Positions 27,335-35,820 of a stretch of 64,000 nt of DNA are shown in pieces. This DNA comes from an uncultured Flavobacteriaceae bacterium. GTDB lineage: Bacteria; Bacteroidota; Bacteroidia; Flavobacteriales; Flavobacteriaceae. The notes under the pieces were generated by a model, which saw nothing but the letters and a program-made list of their open reading frames with translations, searched no databases and was not told where the DNA came from. Location of the stretch: NCBI GenBank assembly GCA_947500585.1, contig CANMSN010000014.1, positions 18,601 through 82,600 of the forward strand, given 5' to 3'. Each line of letters starts with the position of its first letter. Within the stretch, counting starts at the first letter, position 1. The position numbers were made by a program, and so were the translations under genes.

Positions 27335-29266
27335 ATGAATAGATTTTTATTAACTCTAATTATAGTATTAGTATTTGGTTTAACTTCTTTAAGTGCACAA
27401 AATTTTAGCACACACCAAGTAAAGGAGGGAGAGACCATAGAAGACATTGCAAAACGCTATTATGTTTCTGTCATTGATATTTATACTTTCAATCCTGATG
27501 CCAAAAAAGAATTAAAGCCAAATACCGTACTAATCATTCCTATTTCTAAAGCAAAAAAGCCTACAGTAACTATTGTTAAAGAATTACAAGGTTTTAAAAG
27601 ACATAAAACTAAGCGTAAGGAAACACTTTATGGTATATCACAGAAATATGAAGTGTCTCAAGATGATTTAAAAAAGTACAACACCTTCTTATATGCAAAT
27701 ACACTAAAAAAGGGAGATGAACTTCAAATACCAATATTTAAAACAACTGAAGTCGCAGAAGAGAATGCAGCAACAAAAACATATACCGTATTACCTAAAG
27801 AAGGAAAGTGGCGTATAGCTTATAAATTTGGAATTACTTTAGAGGAATTGGAAGCACTCAATCCAGACATGGAAGAAGTATTAAAGGAAGGACAGGAAAT
27901 TAATGTGCCGAATTTAGATAGTGAAGAAGAAAAAGAAGTTGATGAACAATATAGCTACTATAAAGTTTTACCAAAAGAAGGCTTTTACCGTTTAAAACTT
28001 AAATTAGGTTTAGAACAGAGTGAGTTGGAAGCTTTAAACCCAGAGTTAATAGAAACTGGATTAAAAAATGGCATGATTTTGAAAATACCATATTCAAATT
28101 TAGCATATGGTATTACAGAAGCAGATTCTAACAGAATTAATTTAGTTGATAGTATTTCTGATTTTGGCACCAAAAACATAGCTATTATGTTGCCTTTTAG
28201 ATTGAATAAAGTTGATTTTGATTCTTCTTCAGACGCTAAAGAGAGTATAAAAAAAGATCCATATTTAAATGCATCATTAGACTTTTATTCTGGTGTTTTA
28301 TTAGCTATAGACTCATTAAAAACATTAGGACTATCTCTTAAAATAGATGTTTATGATACCAAACGTGAAATAAGTGAAGTTTCGAGAATCATAAATGAAA
28401 ATAACTTTGAAAATGTAAATGCAGTTATTGGACCTTTAACTGCTAAAACATTTGAGCAAGCTGCAATAGAATTACGTAACTTTAATATTCCTGTAATATC
28501 ACCTATAGGCACAGATTTACAATTATATGACAATGTGTTTCAGTCTAAACCTTCAGAAGATTTATTAAAAAATAAGATTGTAAATTATGTAAGGAAAGAT
28601 ACTTTGACGAATAATATTATAATTATATCAGACTCAAAGCATACAGAAGTTTCTAATAGTTTGAAAAGGGAATTTAATCATGCAAAACAAATCTATTCTG
28701 GAAAAGACAAAAAAACAGGAGAAGATAAATACTATATTACAAAAGATGATATTGAAATTAATATAAAACCAGGAAAAAATATTGTTTTTCTAGAAACAGA
28801 GAATACCGGTTTAGTTTCTAATGTAACAAGTGTTTTAGCCTCTTTAATTCAAAAAGAAAACAAAGAAGAAGGAAAAGAGCAAACAGATATTGTTTTAGTA
28901 ACCACCCATAAGAATTCTGCTTTTGAAGGCGATGAGGTTTCAAACGAGCATCTGTCTAAATTACAGTTTCATTTTGCTGCAACATCAAGAAGTTACAACG
29001 AAGGCAATCCATTTGCAAAGCGTTACAAGCAACTTTATAATATTACACCAAATGATGCGGCTGTAAAAGGTTTTGATTTAACTATGGATGTTGTATTGCG
29101 TTTAGTAACTTCAGAAGATTTGTATATGTCTGTAAATAAAGCTCCGCTTACGGAATATGTTGAAAATAAATTTGCTTACAAAAAGAAGCTTTTTGGAGGC
29201 TATTACAACAATACAGTTTATTTGGTAAAGTATGACGATTTAGCTGTTATAGAAGTTAAGCAATAA
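27335..29266 (+). CDS. LysM repeats fused to a type 1 periplasmic-binding-protein domain
   Basis: A 643-residue exported protein with a signal peptide ending LSAQ (about residue 22). Four LysM-like repeats follow at about 28-70 (VKEGETIEDIAKRYYVS), 85-130 (KRKETLYGISQKYEVS), 145-190 and 210-255; the last two are divergent. LysM binds peptidoglycan GlcNAc. From about residue 280 a PBP1-type domain (NIAIMLPFRLNKVDF, AVIGPLTAKTFEQA) resembles amino-acid-binding or LpoA-like proteins. It is a wall-associated periplasmic protein; the ligand is unknown, and a role in cell-wall synthesis or activation is inferred. A strong hairpin separates it from the next gene. Confidence 0.88.
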   Translation: MNRFLLTLIIVLVFGLTSLSAQNFSTHQVKEGETIEDIAKRYYVSVIDIYTFNPDAKKELKPNTVLIIPISKAKKPTVTIVKELQGFKRHKTKRKETLYGISQKYEVSQDDLKKYNTFLYANTLKKGDELQIPIFKTTEVAEENAATKTYTVLPKEGKWRIAYKFGITLEELEALNPDMEEVLKEGQEINVPNLDSEEEKEVDEQYSYYKVLPKEGFYRLKLKLGLEQSELEALNPELIETGLKNGMILKIPYSNLAYGITEADSNRINLVDSISDFGTKNIAIMLPFRLNKVDFDSSSDAKESIKKDPYLNASLDFYSGVLLAIDSLKTLGLSLKIDVYDTKREISEVSRIINENNFENVNAVIGPLTAKTFEQAAIELRNFNIPVISPIGTDLQLYDNVFQSKPSEDLLKNKIVNYVRKDTLTNNIIIISDSKHTEVSNSLKREFNHAKQIYSGKDKKTGEDKYYITKDDIEINIKPGKNIVFLETENTGLVSNVTSVLASLIQKENKEEGKEQTDIVLVTTHKNSAFEGDEVSNEHLSKLQFHFAATSRSYNEGNPFAKRYKQLYNITPNDAAVKGFDLTMDVVLRLVTSEDLYMSVNKAPLTEYVENKFAYKKKLFGGYYNNTVYLVKYDDLAVIEVKQ

Positions 29267-29270
29267 GCGT

Positions 29271-29303
29271 AAAGGCTAAGCGTTTATACTAAAATTAGCC
29301 TTT
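29271..29303 (+). terminator. Strong hairpin between the LysM gene and the DUF922 gene
   Basis: AAAGGCTAA (29271-29279) pairs perfectly with TTAGCCTTT (29295-29303), starting 4 bp after the LysM gene stop and ending 5 bp before the DUF922 ATG. It could be a partial terminator that lowers downstream expression, or it could occlude the next start. Confidence 0.6.
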
Positions 29304-29308
29304 ATTAA

Positions 29309-29848
29309 ATGATTCGAATTCTCCTTGTAACATGTTGTTTTCTATGTATTCAAAAAGATGAACCTGTTTTATCTTGGAATGAATCTTATCAATTAACTTG
29401 GGTAGATTTTAAAGCAAAACCTAATAATAGGGTAAGTGCTACTGCAGTAACGGCATCAGGTATTACATTTGGGTTTTCTATAACCGAATCTAATTCTCAG
29501 CCTATAAGCTTTACAACAGAAGTTTATGCTCACTTTTACCCTCAAAAATCTTGGTTTAAACCTGAATTAGCTAACAACCATGTTTTGAGACATGAGCAAC
29601 TACACTTTGATATTACCGAATTGCATGCACGCAAATTTAGGCAACAAATAAGTAAGCTTAAAATATCAAATACCATTAAAAAAGACTTAAGAAATCTTCA
29701 TAATGAAATAAACAAGGCTTTAGAAGATATGCAAAATAAATATGATGCAGAAACAAATTTTTCACGACATGATGAATTTCAATCAAAATGGCAGCTTTAT
29801 GTTGATAAAGAACTTGAAAAATTATCTGAATATAAATCTGTAGATTAG
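29309..29848 (+). CDS. DUF922 family protein
   Basis: A 179-residue protein with a short hydrophobic N-terminus (IRILLVTCCFLCIQ). It contains LSWNESYQLTWVDFKAKP and the metalloprotease-like motif HVLRHEQLHFDITELHARK (about 90-110), which resembles an HExxH zinc site; DUF922 proteins are predicted secreted Zn-dependent proteases. The substrate is unknown. Its ATG immediately follows a hairpin after the LysM gene, and the next gene begins 4 bp after its stop, so the three may be one transcription unit with an internal attenuator. Confidence 0.8.
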   Translation: MIRILLVTCCFLCIQKDEPVLSWNESYQLTWVDFKAKPNNRVSATAVTASGITFGFSITESNSQPISFTTEVYAHFYPQKSWFKPELANNHVLRHEQLHFDITELHARKFRQQISKLKISNTIKKDLRNLHNEINKALEDMQNKYDAETNFSRHDEFQSKWQLYVDKELEKLSEYKSVD

Positions 29849-29852
29849 CAAA

Positions 29853-30080
29853 GTGATTCCAGACAAACAATTCCTCATTACTTTAGCACATACTAAAATG
29901 CCTTATGGTAAATACGAAGGACGATATTTAATTGACTTACCCGAATATTATGTAGTTTGGTATAACAATAAAGGTTTTCCGAAAGGAAAGTTAGGAGAAC
30001 TATTAAAGCAAGTTTATGAATTGAAAGTTAATGGCTTAGAGCATTTAATTAGGAATATACAGAAGCAATATCCCAAATAA
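29853..30080 (+). CDS. DUF3820 family protein
   Basis: A 75-residue protein starting at a GTG four bases after the DUF922 stop. The core TKMPYGKYEGRYLIDLPEYYVVWY, then GFPKGKLGELLKQVYELKVNGL, is the DUF3820 signature (small proteins once linked to quorum-sensing-regulated virulence in Pseudomonas). There is no signal peptide or membrane helix. No ATG start is available that keeps the domain, apart from an internal Met at residue 16 that would cut into it. The biochemical function is unknown. Confidence 0.8.
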   Translation: MIPDKQFLITLAHTKMPYGKYEGRYLIDLPEYYVVWYNNKGFPKGKLGELLKQVYELKVNGLEHLIRNIQKQYPK

Positions 30081-30129
30081 GTTTTTAATTCATAAAATTT
30101 AAAATTTCTACTGTTTGCTTATTCTACCT

Positions 30130-30293
30130 AACCCGCAAAGTATAGACTGCGCTCTGACTAACTTTTAGTATATTTATAAACTAAGGAAAACCCTTATGAT
30201 AACTACTACCTAACAATCTATAAGATTCATAGAGCGCAGCAAACGGTTCTCTTGTGTATGCTGCACATCCACGAACCTTATACTTTGCGGGTT
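30130..30293. repeat. 164-bp multi-arm palindromic element
   Basis: The outer arms are a perfect 15-bp inverted repeat, AACCCGCAAAGTATA (30130-30144) and its complement at 30279-30293. A second perfect 9-bp stem lies inside (30147-30155 with 30231-30239). The interior and the bulge hold further hairpins: TTAGT/ACTAA (30165-30184), AATCT/AGATT (30215-30227) and GGTTC/GAACC (30245-30277). It fills the gap between the convergent DUF3820 and M28 genes and its right arm runs into the M28 stop codon. It is either a REP/MITE-like repeat or a structured RNA, and probably acts as a terminator. Confidence 0.6.
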
Positions 30294-31303
30294 TAATCCA
30301 ACTTAACACGTTCATCTCGATTAGCTAATTCCCAAGCGGTATGGAAAATTAAACGTGCACGTGTTTCTAAAAATTCGTAGTTAATTTTATCGGGTGTGTC
30401 ACTCGGTCTATGATAGTCGGCATGGGTGCCGTTAAAATAGAAAATAACAGGAACATTATTTTTAGCAAAATTATAGTGGTCTGAGCGGTAATAAAAACGG
30501 TTTGGGTCGTCTTCATCATTATAAGTATAATCAAACTCAATATTAAAAAACGCTTTATTTACAGCCTCTGAAACGTTATGTAATTCTTTACTTAATTTAT
30601 CCGATCCTATTAAATATAAGTAATTATCTTTTCCTTCATGTTTTGGGTCTACGCGCCCAATCATGTCTATATTTAAATTTGCAATAGTATTTTCTAAAGG
30701 AAAAATAGGGTCTTCATCTGTATAATAACCCGATCCGTAAAGTCCAATTTCTTCACCTGTAACATGTAAAAATAAAATAGAGCGTTTGGGCCCATTACCT
30801 TCTTTTACAGCTTTTTGAAATGCTTCGGCAATTTCTAAAATAGCAACTGTACCCGATCCGTCATCATCTGCACCATTGTTAATATCACCATTTTTAGAAA
30901 TACCTATATGGTCTAAATGTGCGGATATTATAAGCACTTCTTCTGGCTTTTCAGAGCCTTTTATGTATGCTAGAACATTTTCAGAATCATTAAAACCATC
31001 TCTTAAAAAATCTGCCGGAACTTCTTGAAAATAGTCGCCTTCTGCAATGGGTGATTGTATACCGTTTTCAACATAATGCGCTTTTATATAGTTTACTGCT
31101 TTTTTTTGACCAGGTTCACCAGTCTTTCTGCCTTCAAATTCATCAGAAGCGTAGGTGTAAAGCATTTCTTTTAATTCAGCAGAAGTTATTGTTTCGGCAT
31201 ATTCCTTAACAGATTTACTACTTTCTACTCCCTTTTTATTTTGAGAAGAACTGCATGATGTTATTAAGATTAATGTACAAAAAAGGAAGATAATTTTTTT
31301 CAT
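30293..31303 (-). CDS. M28 family zinc peptidase, lipoprotein (copy 1)
   Basis: A 336-residue lipoprotein (lipobox LITSC, Cys17) with an M28 (aminopeptidase Y/S-type) catalytic domain. The zinc-ligand and catalytic segments are visible: AHLDH, GADDDGSG, TGEEIG, NLNIDMIGR and THADYHRPSDTPDKI. M28 enzymes carry two zinc ions and remove N-terminal residues from peptides. Lipidation places it in the cell envelope. It is a tandem paralogue of the gene at 31367, with the same motif GRKTGEPGQKKAV before the catalytic domain, and is the second gene of the pair in transcription order. Confidence 0.93.
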   Translation of the reverse strand: MKKIIFLFCTLILITSCSSSQNKKGVESSKSVKEYAETITSAELKEMLYTYASDEFEGRKTGEPGQKKAVNYIKAHYVENGIQSPIAEGDYFQEVPADFLRDGFNDSENVLAYIKGSEKPEEVLIISAHLDHIGISKNGDINNGADDDGSGTVAILEIAEAFQKAVKEGNGPKRSILFLHVTGEEIGLYGSGYYTDEDPIFPLENTIANLNIDMIGRVDPKHEGKDNYLYLIGSDKLSKELHNVSEAVNKAFFNIEFDYTYNDEDDPNRFYYRSDHYNFAKNNVPVIFYFNGTHADYHRPSDTPDKINYEFLETRARLIFHTAWELANRDERVKLD

Positions 31304-31366
31304 TTATTTTAATTTTAAGCATACTATATTACAAAAAGTAATAAAAATATTTTTAATTAATTGAAG

Positions 31367-32422
31367 CTATTTTAAAAGCTCGTTATTTTCATCTGTAACC
31401 AAGGTGTGTTCTTGATTGGCTAATTGCCATGTGGTTGCAAAAATAAGTTTGGTACGCTTTTTAAGTAATTCGTATTCAATTTTATCTGGCGTATCGGTTG
31501 GTAAATGGTAATCATTATGTTCTCCATTAAAATAAAAAATTACTGGTATACCGTTTTTAGCAAAGTTATAATGGTCAGATCTGGAGTAATATCTATTCTT
31601 TTCGCCTTCTACATTGTATCTATAATCTAAATCAATATTAAAATAGGCGTTATTTACTTTTTCAGAAATATAATGTAGTTCTTTACTTAACCTATCTGAG
31701 CCTATTAAGTATATATAGTTCTTATTATTTTTATGAATATCATCAACCCTACCAATCATATCTATATTGAGATTTGCAATAGTGTTTTCTAAAGGAAAAA
31801 CAGGATTTTGAACATAATACTCTGAGCCTCTTTTACCAATTTCTTCAGCAGTAAGATGTAAAAATAAAATACTTCGTTTTGGACCATAACCATCTTTTTT
31901 TGCCATGGTAAAGGCTTGTGCCATTTCCATGAGAGCAACTGTTCCAGAACCATCATCATCCGCCCCGTAATTTATGTGTCCATCATCAGAAATCCCAAGG
32001 TGATCTAAATGCGCTGAAACGATAATAATTTCGTCTGGTTTTTCAGAACCTTCAATGAAGGCTAAAACATTTTCAGATGATTTAATATTGGTATTAGAGA
32101 AAAAATCGGCTGGAATGGTTTGAAAGTAATTATCGTCACCATACGCAGACTCAATGTTTTCGTTTATATAATATGTTTTTAAAAACTCTACTGCTTTTTT
32201 TTGTCCAGGTTCACCAGTTTTTCGTCCTTCAAAGTCATCAGAGGCATAGGTGTATAAATGTTTGCTAAATTCATCAGTAGTAATGGTATTCGCATACTTA
32301 ATAATTAATGTACTGTCTACCAATTGAATACTGTCTTTAATATTTTTAATTTTAGTAGTATATTTTTGTGTAGCACAGGTGCCAATTAGCACAAAGAGAG
32401 AGAGAGAGCTAAATATTTTCAT
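31367..32422 (-). CDS. M28 family zinc peptidase, lipoprotein (copy 2)
   Basis: A 351-residue lipoprotein (lipobox LIGTC, Cys16), very similar to its downstream neighbour from YASDDFEGRKTGEPGQKKAV to the end. M28 zinc-site segments are intact: AHLDH, GADDDGSG, TAEEIG (Thr-Ala in place of the neighbour's Thr-Gly), NLNIDMIGR and EHNDYHLPTDTPDKI. The C-terminus adds about ten residues. The pair evidently arose by tandem duplication; intact active sites in both suggest selection for two specificities or for dose. Confidence 0.93.
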   Translation of the reverse strand: MKIFSSLSLFVLIGTCATQKYTTKIKNIKDSIQLVDSTLIIKYANTITTDEFSKHLYTYASDDFEGRKTGEPGQKKAVEFLKTYYINENIESAYGDDNYFQTIPADFFSNTNIKSSENVLAFIEGSEKPDEIIIVSAHLDHLGISDDGHINYGADDDGSGTVALMEMAQAFTMAKKDGYGPKRSILFLHLTAEEIGKRGSEYYVQNPVFPLENTIANLNIDMIGRVDDIHKNNKNYIYLIGSDRLSKELHYISEKVNNAYFNIDLDYRYNVEGEKNRYYSRSDHYNFAKNGIPVIFYFNGEHNDYHLPTDTPDKIEYELLKKRTKLIFATTWQLANQEHTLVTDENNELLK

Positions 32423-32679
32423 TCTTATAATTAACTTTTTTTAGTCGCTAGCAACTTACAATTATTATTTTCTGGAAACAGAAAAGCTATATTTTATTAG
32501 TAAATTTTTAATATTTAACACAAATATACAATATATGAGGAAATTACTTACTGTAAAATTTATTTTTTTATGACGCTCAATAATTTCACTTTCATAGTAG
32601 TTTTTTAGTAACTGATATTTGTCATAGTTTTTCATGGTTAGTCATTTTACATTTACTTGGAAACTTATTTTCTGGTAAA

Positions 32680-33531
32680 ATGAAAACAATATTGCTTCCA
32701 ACAGATTTTTCAAAAAACTCGATTAATGCTATTAACTATGCCATTAAATTATGTGAGCATATTAGTTGCGACTTCTACATTCTTAATGTTATAAAGGTAT
32801 CTTCATTTATTTCAGATGATATGATGACGGTAACATCATCATCAACTATTTATAATACGCTTATTGATGCCGCAAAAAAATCAATTGATAATATTATTTC
32901 ACAAATTGAAAAACAATTTAAAAACAAGAACCATAATTTTCATGCTGTAGTAGATTACGATAATTTTATTGATTCTATAAATCAAACATGTGAAAACCAT
33001 AAAGTTGATTTAATAATAATGGGTACAAAAGGCGCAACTGGTTTAGAAAAAGTGATTTTTGGTAGTAACACAGTAAGAGTCATGCAGCGTTGTAAAGTGC
33101 CTACTCTAGCAATTCCAGATGGTTGTAAATTTGAAAGTATAGAAAATATTGCTTTTGCTACCACAAATTCTAAATATTTTAAAGTAGAAGAATTGAATGT
33201 TTTGAGTAAAATATTGGCTTTATATGAAGCTTCATTACAGATAATTCATTTAGCAGATCAAAATCATTTAGTATATGATGCTCATGACAATGTAGATTTT
33301 TTTAACACTAACTTCATTAGCGCAAAACATGAATTTATTGACGCACCGAGTAATGACATGTTTAATGTAGTTCATAATCATATTGAAAAAAACAAAATAA
33401 ATATGCTTGCAATAATGAATAAAAAGCATTCTTTTTTAGAGCGACTTTTTAAAACGCATAATGTAGAGCGATTTGCCTTTAAAATTGATATTCCGCTATT
33501 GGTTATGCAAACCAGTGCTAGAATTTCTTAA
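32680..33531 (+). CDS. Universal stress protein, tandem UspA domains
   Basis: A 283-residue cytosolic protein with two USP folds. The first begins TILLPTDFSKNSINAINYAIKLCEH and carries the ATP-binding pattern G-x2-G-x9-G-S at residues 115, 118, 128 and 129 (MGTKGATGLEKVIFGSN), so it should bind ATP. The second half (about 150-283) is a degenerate USP domain lacking that glycine pattern and ending FAFKIDIPLLVMQ. Such tandem USPs are common in Flavobacteriaceae. The adjacent downstream gene encodes a c-type cytochrome; a shared stress or respiration role is only a guess. Confidence 0.93.
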   Translation: MKTILLPTDFSKNSINAINYAIKLCEHISCDFYILNVIKVSSFISDDMMTVTSSSTIYNTLIDAAKKSIDNIISQIEKQFKNKNHNFHAVVDYDNFIDSINQTCENHKVDLIIMGTKGATGLEKVIFGSNTVRVMQRCKVPTLAIPDGCKFESIENIAFATTNSKYFKVEELNVLSKILALYEASLQIIHLADQNHLVYDAHDNVDFFNTNFISAKHEFIDAPSNDMFNVVHNHIEKNKINMLAIMNKKHSFLERLFKTHNVERFAFKIDIPLLVMQTSARIS

Positions 33532-33581
33532 TATAATGACATCAATTAAAATCCTTTATAAAGAAAAATGCCCTATGCCTA

Positions 33582-34031
33582 TTGGTTATCATGGTTTTGT
33601 TGTTTGCCAGTTGTAACGACTCTAAAAAAGGAGTTTCGTATGCAATTAAAAACAATAATTTTAAAAAAGACACCATTCATCCAGGTAAAAAACTCATGGA
33701 AACGTATTGTTATGCATGTCATGATGCTACAACTTCGGAAGATAAAAGATTAGCACCTCCAATGATTGCTATTAAAAGGCGCTACATTTTTAAAGATACT
33801 TCAAAAGAAGAGTTTATTACCGACATGCAAAACTGGATTAAAAACCCAACTGAAAAAGAAGCAAAAATGTTTGGAGCGGTAAGACGTTTTGGTGTGATGC
33901 AAAAATTACCATATCCTGATGATGTTATTGAGCAAATTGCAGACTACATGTATGATTATGAGATTGAGCAACCCGAATGGTTTGAAGAACATTATAATCA
34001 AATGGGTGGAAACCGTTCTAAAGGTAACTAA
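33582..34031 (+). CDS. Small c-type cytochrome lipoprotein
   Basis: Numbered from the TTG at 33582, a 149-residue protein with one haem motif CYACH (43-47), a likely distal Met in VMQKLPYP, and a lipobox LFAS-C (Cys11). It is a periplasmic, membrane-anchored class I-like cytochrome for electron transfer. The start is uncertain. TTG 33582 or ATG 33591 gives a signal peptide with no positive charge. Reading back in the same frame to ATA 33558 would give a textbook lipoprotein signal (KKNALCLLVIMVLLFASC). No standard start codon exists between that ATA and the TTG, so either a non-standard start is used or an ATG was mutated. Confidence 0.85.
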   Translation: MVIMVLLFASCNDSKKGVSYAIKNNNFKKDTIHPGKKLMETYCYACHDATTSEDKRLAPPMIAIKRRYIFKDTSKEEFITDMQNWIKNPTEKEAKMFGAVRRFGVMQKLPYPDDVIEQIADYMYDYEIEQPEWFEEHYNQMGGNRSKGN

Positions 34032-34118
34032 AACCTGAAAATTATAAATTTTCACAGTTTGGGTGTAACATTTCTGTTCTCTGTGCGTCAAATAAGTATC
34101 AATCAAAAAAATACCATC

Positions 34119-34457
34119 ATGAGACAAGACAATCAATTAATCGTTATTACCCATTTGAGTCAGTTAATTATGTTAATTACTGGTTTTGGAAGCTTAATAT
34201 TACCATTAGTACTTTGGTTAACGCAAAAAGAAAAAGTGTATCAAATGGATGCACATGGTAAAAATATTGTAAACTTTCAATTAAGTTTAATCGTTTACTT
34301 TATTATCTGTATTCCTTTAATATTATTATTTGGTTTAGGTTTATTAGGCTTCATAGTTTTAGGAATTTTTTCAATACTATTCCCAATTATAAATGCTATT
34401 AAGGCTAGCCATGGCGAAACACCTAAATATCCTCTAGCTATTAATTTTATTAGCTAG
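34119..34457 (+). CDS. DUF4870 membrane protein
   Basis: A 112-residue inner-membrane protein. I start it at ATG 34119 (MRQDNQLIVITHLSQLI); an in-frame TTG upstream would add 20 residues without domain support. Three hydrophobic helices are visible (LIMLITGFGSLILPLVLWLT; FQLSLIVYFIICIPLILLFGLGLLGFIVLGIFSILFPIINAI). DUF4870 is a small membrane family of unknown function related to Tic20-like proteins. It is soluble at both ends and lacks enzymatic motifs. The final 17 bp of the gene are repeated 41 bp further on. Confidence 0.8.
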   Translation: MRQDNQLIVITHLSQLIMLITGFGSLILPLVLWLTQKEKVYQMDAHGKNIVNFQLSLIVYFIICIPLILLFGLGLLGFIVLGIFSILFPIINAIKASHGETPKYPLAINFIS

Positions 34458-34501
34458 AATATAAAAACTCATTATCTCCTCTTAATTTTATTAGTTAGTG
34501 A

Positions 34502-34521
34502 ATTCCCGTGCAGACGAGAAT
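34502..34521. repeat. Degenerate ATTCC-type REP hairpin
   Basis: ATTCCCGT-GCAG-ACGAGAAT pairs with one mismatch. It belongs to the same loose family as the perfect ATTCCTGC hairpins at 41467 and 50781. Confidence 0.5.
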
Positions 34522-34561
34522 CTTTTAAGGAAATCTACTTGTTAGATTTATGAGATAAGCA

Positions 34562-34587
34562 AAACGCTCACCAATTGGTGAGCGTTT
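34562..34587. terminator. Strong terminator hairpin downstream of dnaN
   Basis: AAACGCTCACC (34562-34572), AATT loop, GGTGAGCGTTT (34577-34587): a perfect 11-bp stem flanked by T-runs on the plus strand and a shorter one on the minus strand. It separates the convergent DUF4870 gene and dnaN and can serve both. Confidence 0.88.
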
Positions 34588-34616
34588 TTTATTATTTAAA
34601 AAAGAATATTTTATAT

Positions 34617-35735
34617 CTATGAGTTCAACATCACAGGCATCACTAACATCGTAATATGTTCACCTTCGTCAAGCCCGTCAACAGGAGTTAAAATACCTGC
34701 TCTATTTGGCATACTCATTTCAAGTTGTACTTCATCTGAACTTAGGTTGTTCAACATTTCAGTTAAAAACCGTGAGTTAAAACCAATTTGCATATCATCA
34801 CCTTGGTAATCACAAGTTAAACGCTCTTCAGCTTTATTACTATAATCGATATCTTCGGCAGAAATATTTAATTCTGCACCAGCAATTTTTAAACGAATTT
34901 GGTGTGTGGTTTTGTTCGAGAAAATACTAACACGACGTACTGAATTTAAAAACTGTGTTCTATCAATAGCTAACTTATTAGGATTCTCTTTAGGAATTAC
35001 CGCTTCGTAATTCGGATATTTTCCATCAATTAAGCGACAAATTAATTCTGAGTTTTCAAAAGTGAATTTCGCATTACTTTCATTGTATTCAATAGTAACG
35101 TTTTCTTCACTAGCGGCCAAAATACCTTTTAAAAGATTTAATGGTTTTTTAGGCATAATAAACTCCGCTACTTGACTAGCTTTGACATCTTCACGCGTAT
35201 ATTTTACTAATTTGTGCGCATCGGTAGCAACAAAGGTTAAACCTTCGGTTGAAAACTGGAAAAATACACCACTCATAACAGGGCGTAAATCGTCATTTCC
35301 AGCAGCAAAAATAGTTTTACTAATGGCAGTGGCTAAAACATCACCTAGAATAACCGTTTTACTTGGGTCTTCTAAAGCTACTGCTTTCGGGAATTCATTT
35401 CCATCAGCATAGGCTAAAGCATATTTACCATGATTAGAGCTGATTTCAACTGTGTTGTTATCTTCAATAACAAAAGTTAAGGGTTGCTCTGGAAATGTTT
35501 TTAAAGTATCCAATAACAAGCGTGCAGGTATGGCAACACTTCCTTTACTGTCACTTTCTACATCTAAAGTAGACGCCATTGTGGTTTCTAAATCACTTGC
35601 AGAAACAGTCAGACTCGTGTTGTCTAATTCAAATAGGAAATTATCTAAAATAGGTAAGGTGTTCGAACTGTTTATAACGCCACCTAAAACTTGTAATTGC
35701 TTTAATAAATATGTGCTAGATACTATAAATTTCAT
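34617..35735 (-). CDS. dnaN: DNA polymerase III beta subunit (sliding clamp)
   Basis: A 372-residue cytosolic protein; two copies form the ring that holds the replicative polymerase on DNA. Its N-terminal MKFIVSSTYLLKQLQVLGGVINSSNTLPILDNFLF, the central DLRPVMSGVFFQF and the C-terminal DEGEHITMLVMPVMLN match the three repeated clamp folds, and its length is standard. A TAnnTTTG promoter element lies 38 bp upstream. dnaA is not adjacent, which is usual in Flavobacteriaceae. Confidence 0.98.
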   Translation of the reverse strand: MKFIVSSTYLLKQLQVLGGVINSSNTLPILDNFLFELDNTSLTVSASDLETTMASTLDVESDSKGSVAIPARLLLDTLKTFPEQPLTFVIEDNNTVEISSNHGKYALAYADGNEFPKAVALEDPSKTVILGDVLATAISKTIFAAGNDDLRPVMSGVFFQFSTEGLTFVATDAHKLVKYTREDVKASQVAEFIMPKKPLNLLKGILAASEENVTIEYNESNAKFTFENSELICRLIDGKYPNYEAVIPKENPNKLAIDRTQFLNSVRRVSIFSNKTTHQIRLKIAGAELNISAEDIDYSNKAEERLTCDYQGDDMQIGFNSRFLTEMLNNLSSDEVQLEMSMPNRAGILTPVDGLDEGEHITMLVMPVMLNS

Positions 35736-35773
35736 CTATAAAAATGCGTTTTAGTTTAGAAAAATACTACTCA

Positions 35774-35781
35774 CAAAGATA
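35774..35781 (-). promoter_or_regulatory. TAnnTTTG -7 element of dnaN
   Basis: Read on the minus strand, TATCTTTG matches the Bacteroidota -7 consensus and lies 38 bp before the dnaN ATG. A matching -33 element is not clear. Confidence 0.45.
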
Positions 35782-35820
35782 TCCCAAACAGTCTATATTT
35801 GGAAACAAACTTATTAACAT

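Noticed and set aside
32465..32635. 56-codon minus-strand reading frame between the M28 gene and the universal stress protein gene
   Set aside because: The first half looks peptide-like, but the second half is AT-driven Ile/Leu/Phe/Lys sequence, there is no recognisable family or promoter, and the length is within chance for this composition.
33536..33753. Alternative frames starting at 33536 and 33568 over the cytochrome start
   Set aside because: The 33536 frame stops after about 26 codons and the 33568 frame runs antiphase to the haem-binding protein; neither has support.
34617..35735. dnaN considered as marking a replication origin
   Set aside because: No dnaA, recF or cluster of DnaA-box-like sequences is adjacent; flavobacterial dnaN is often away from the origin.
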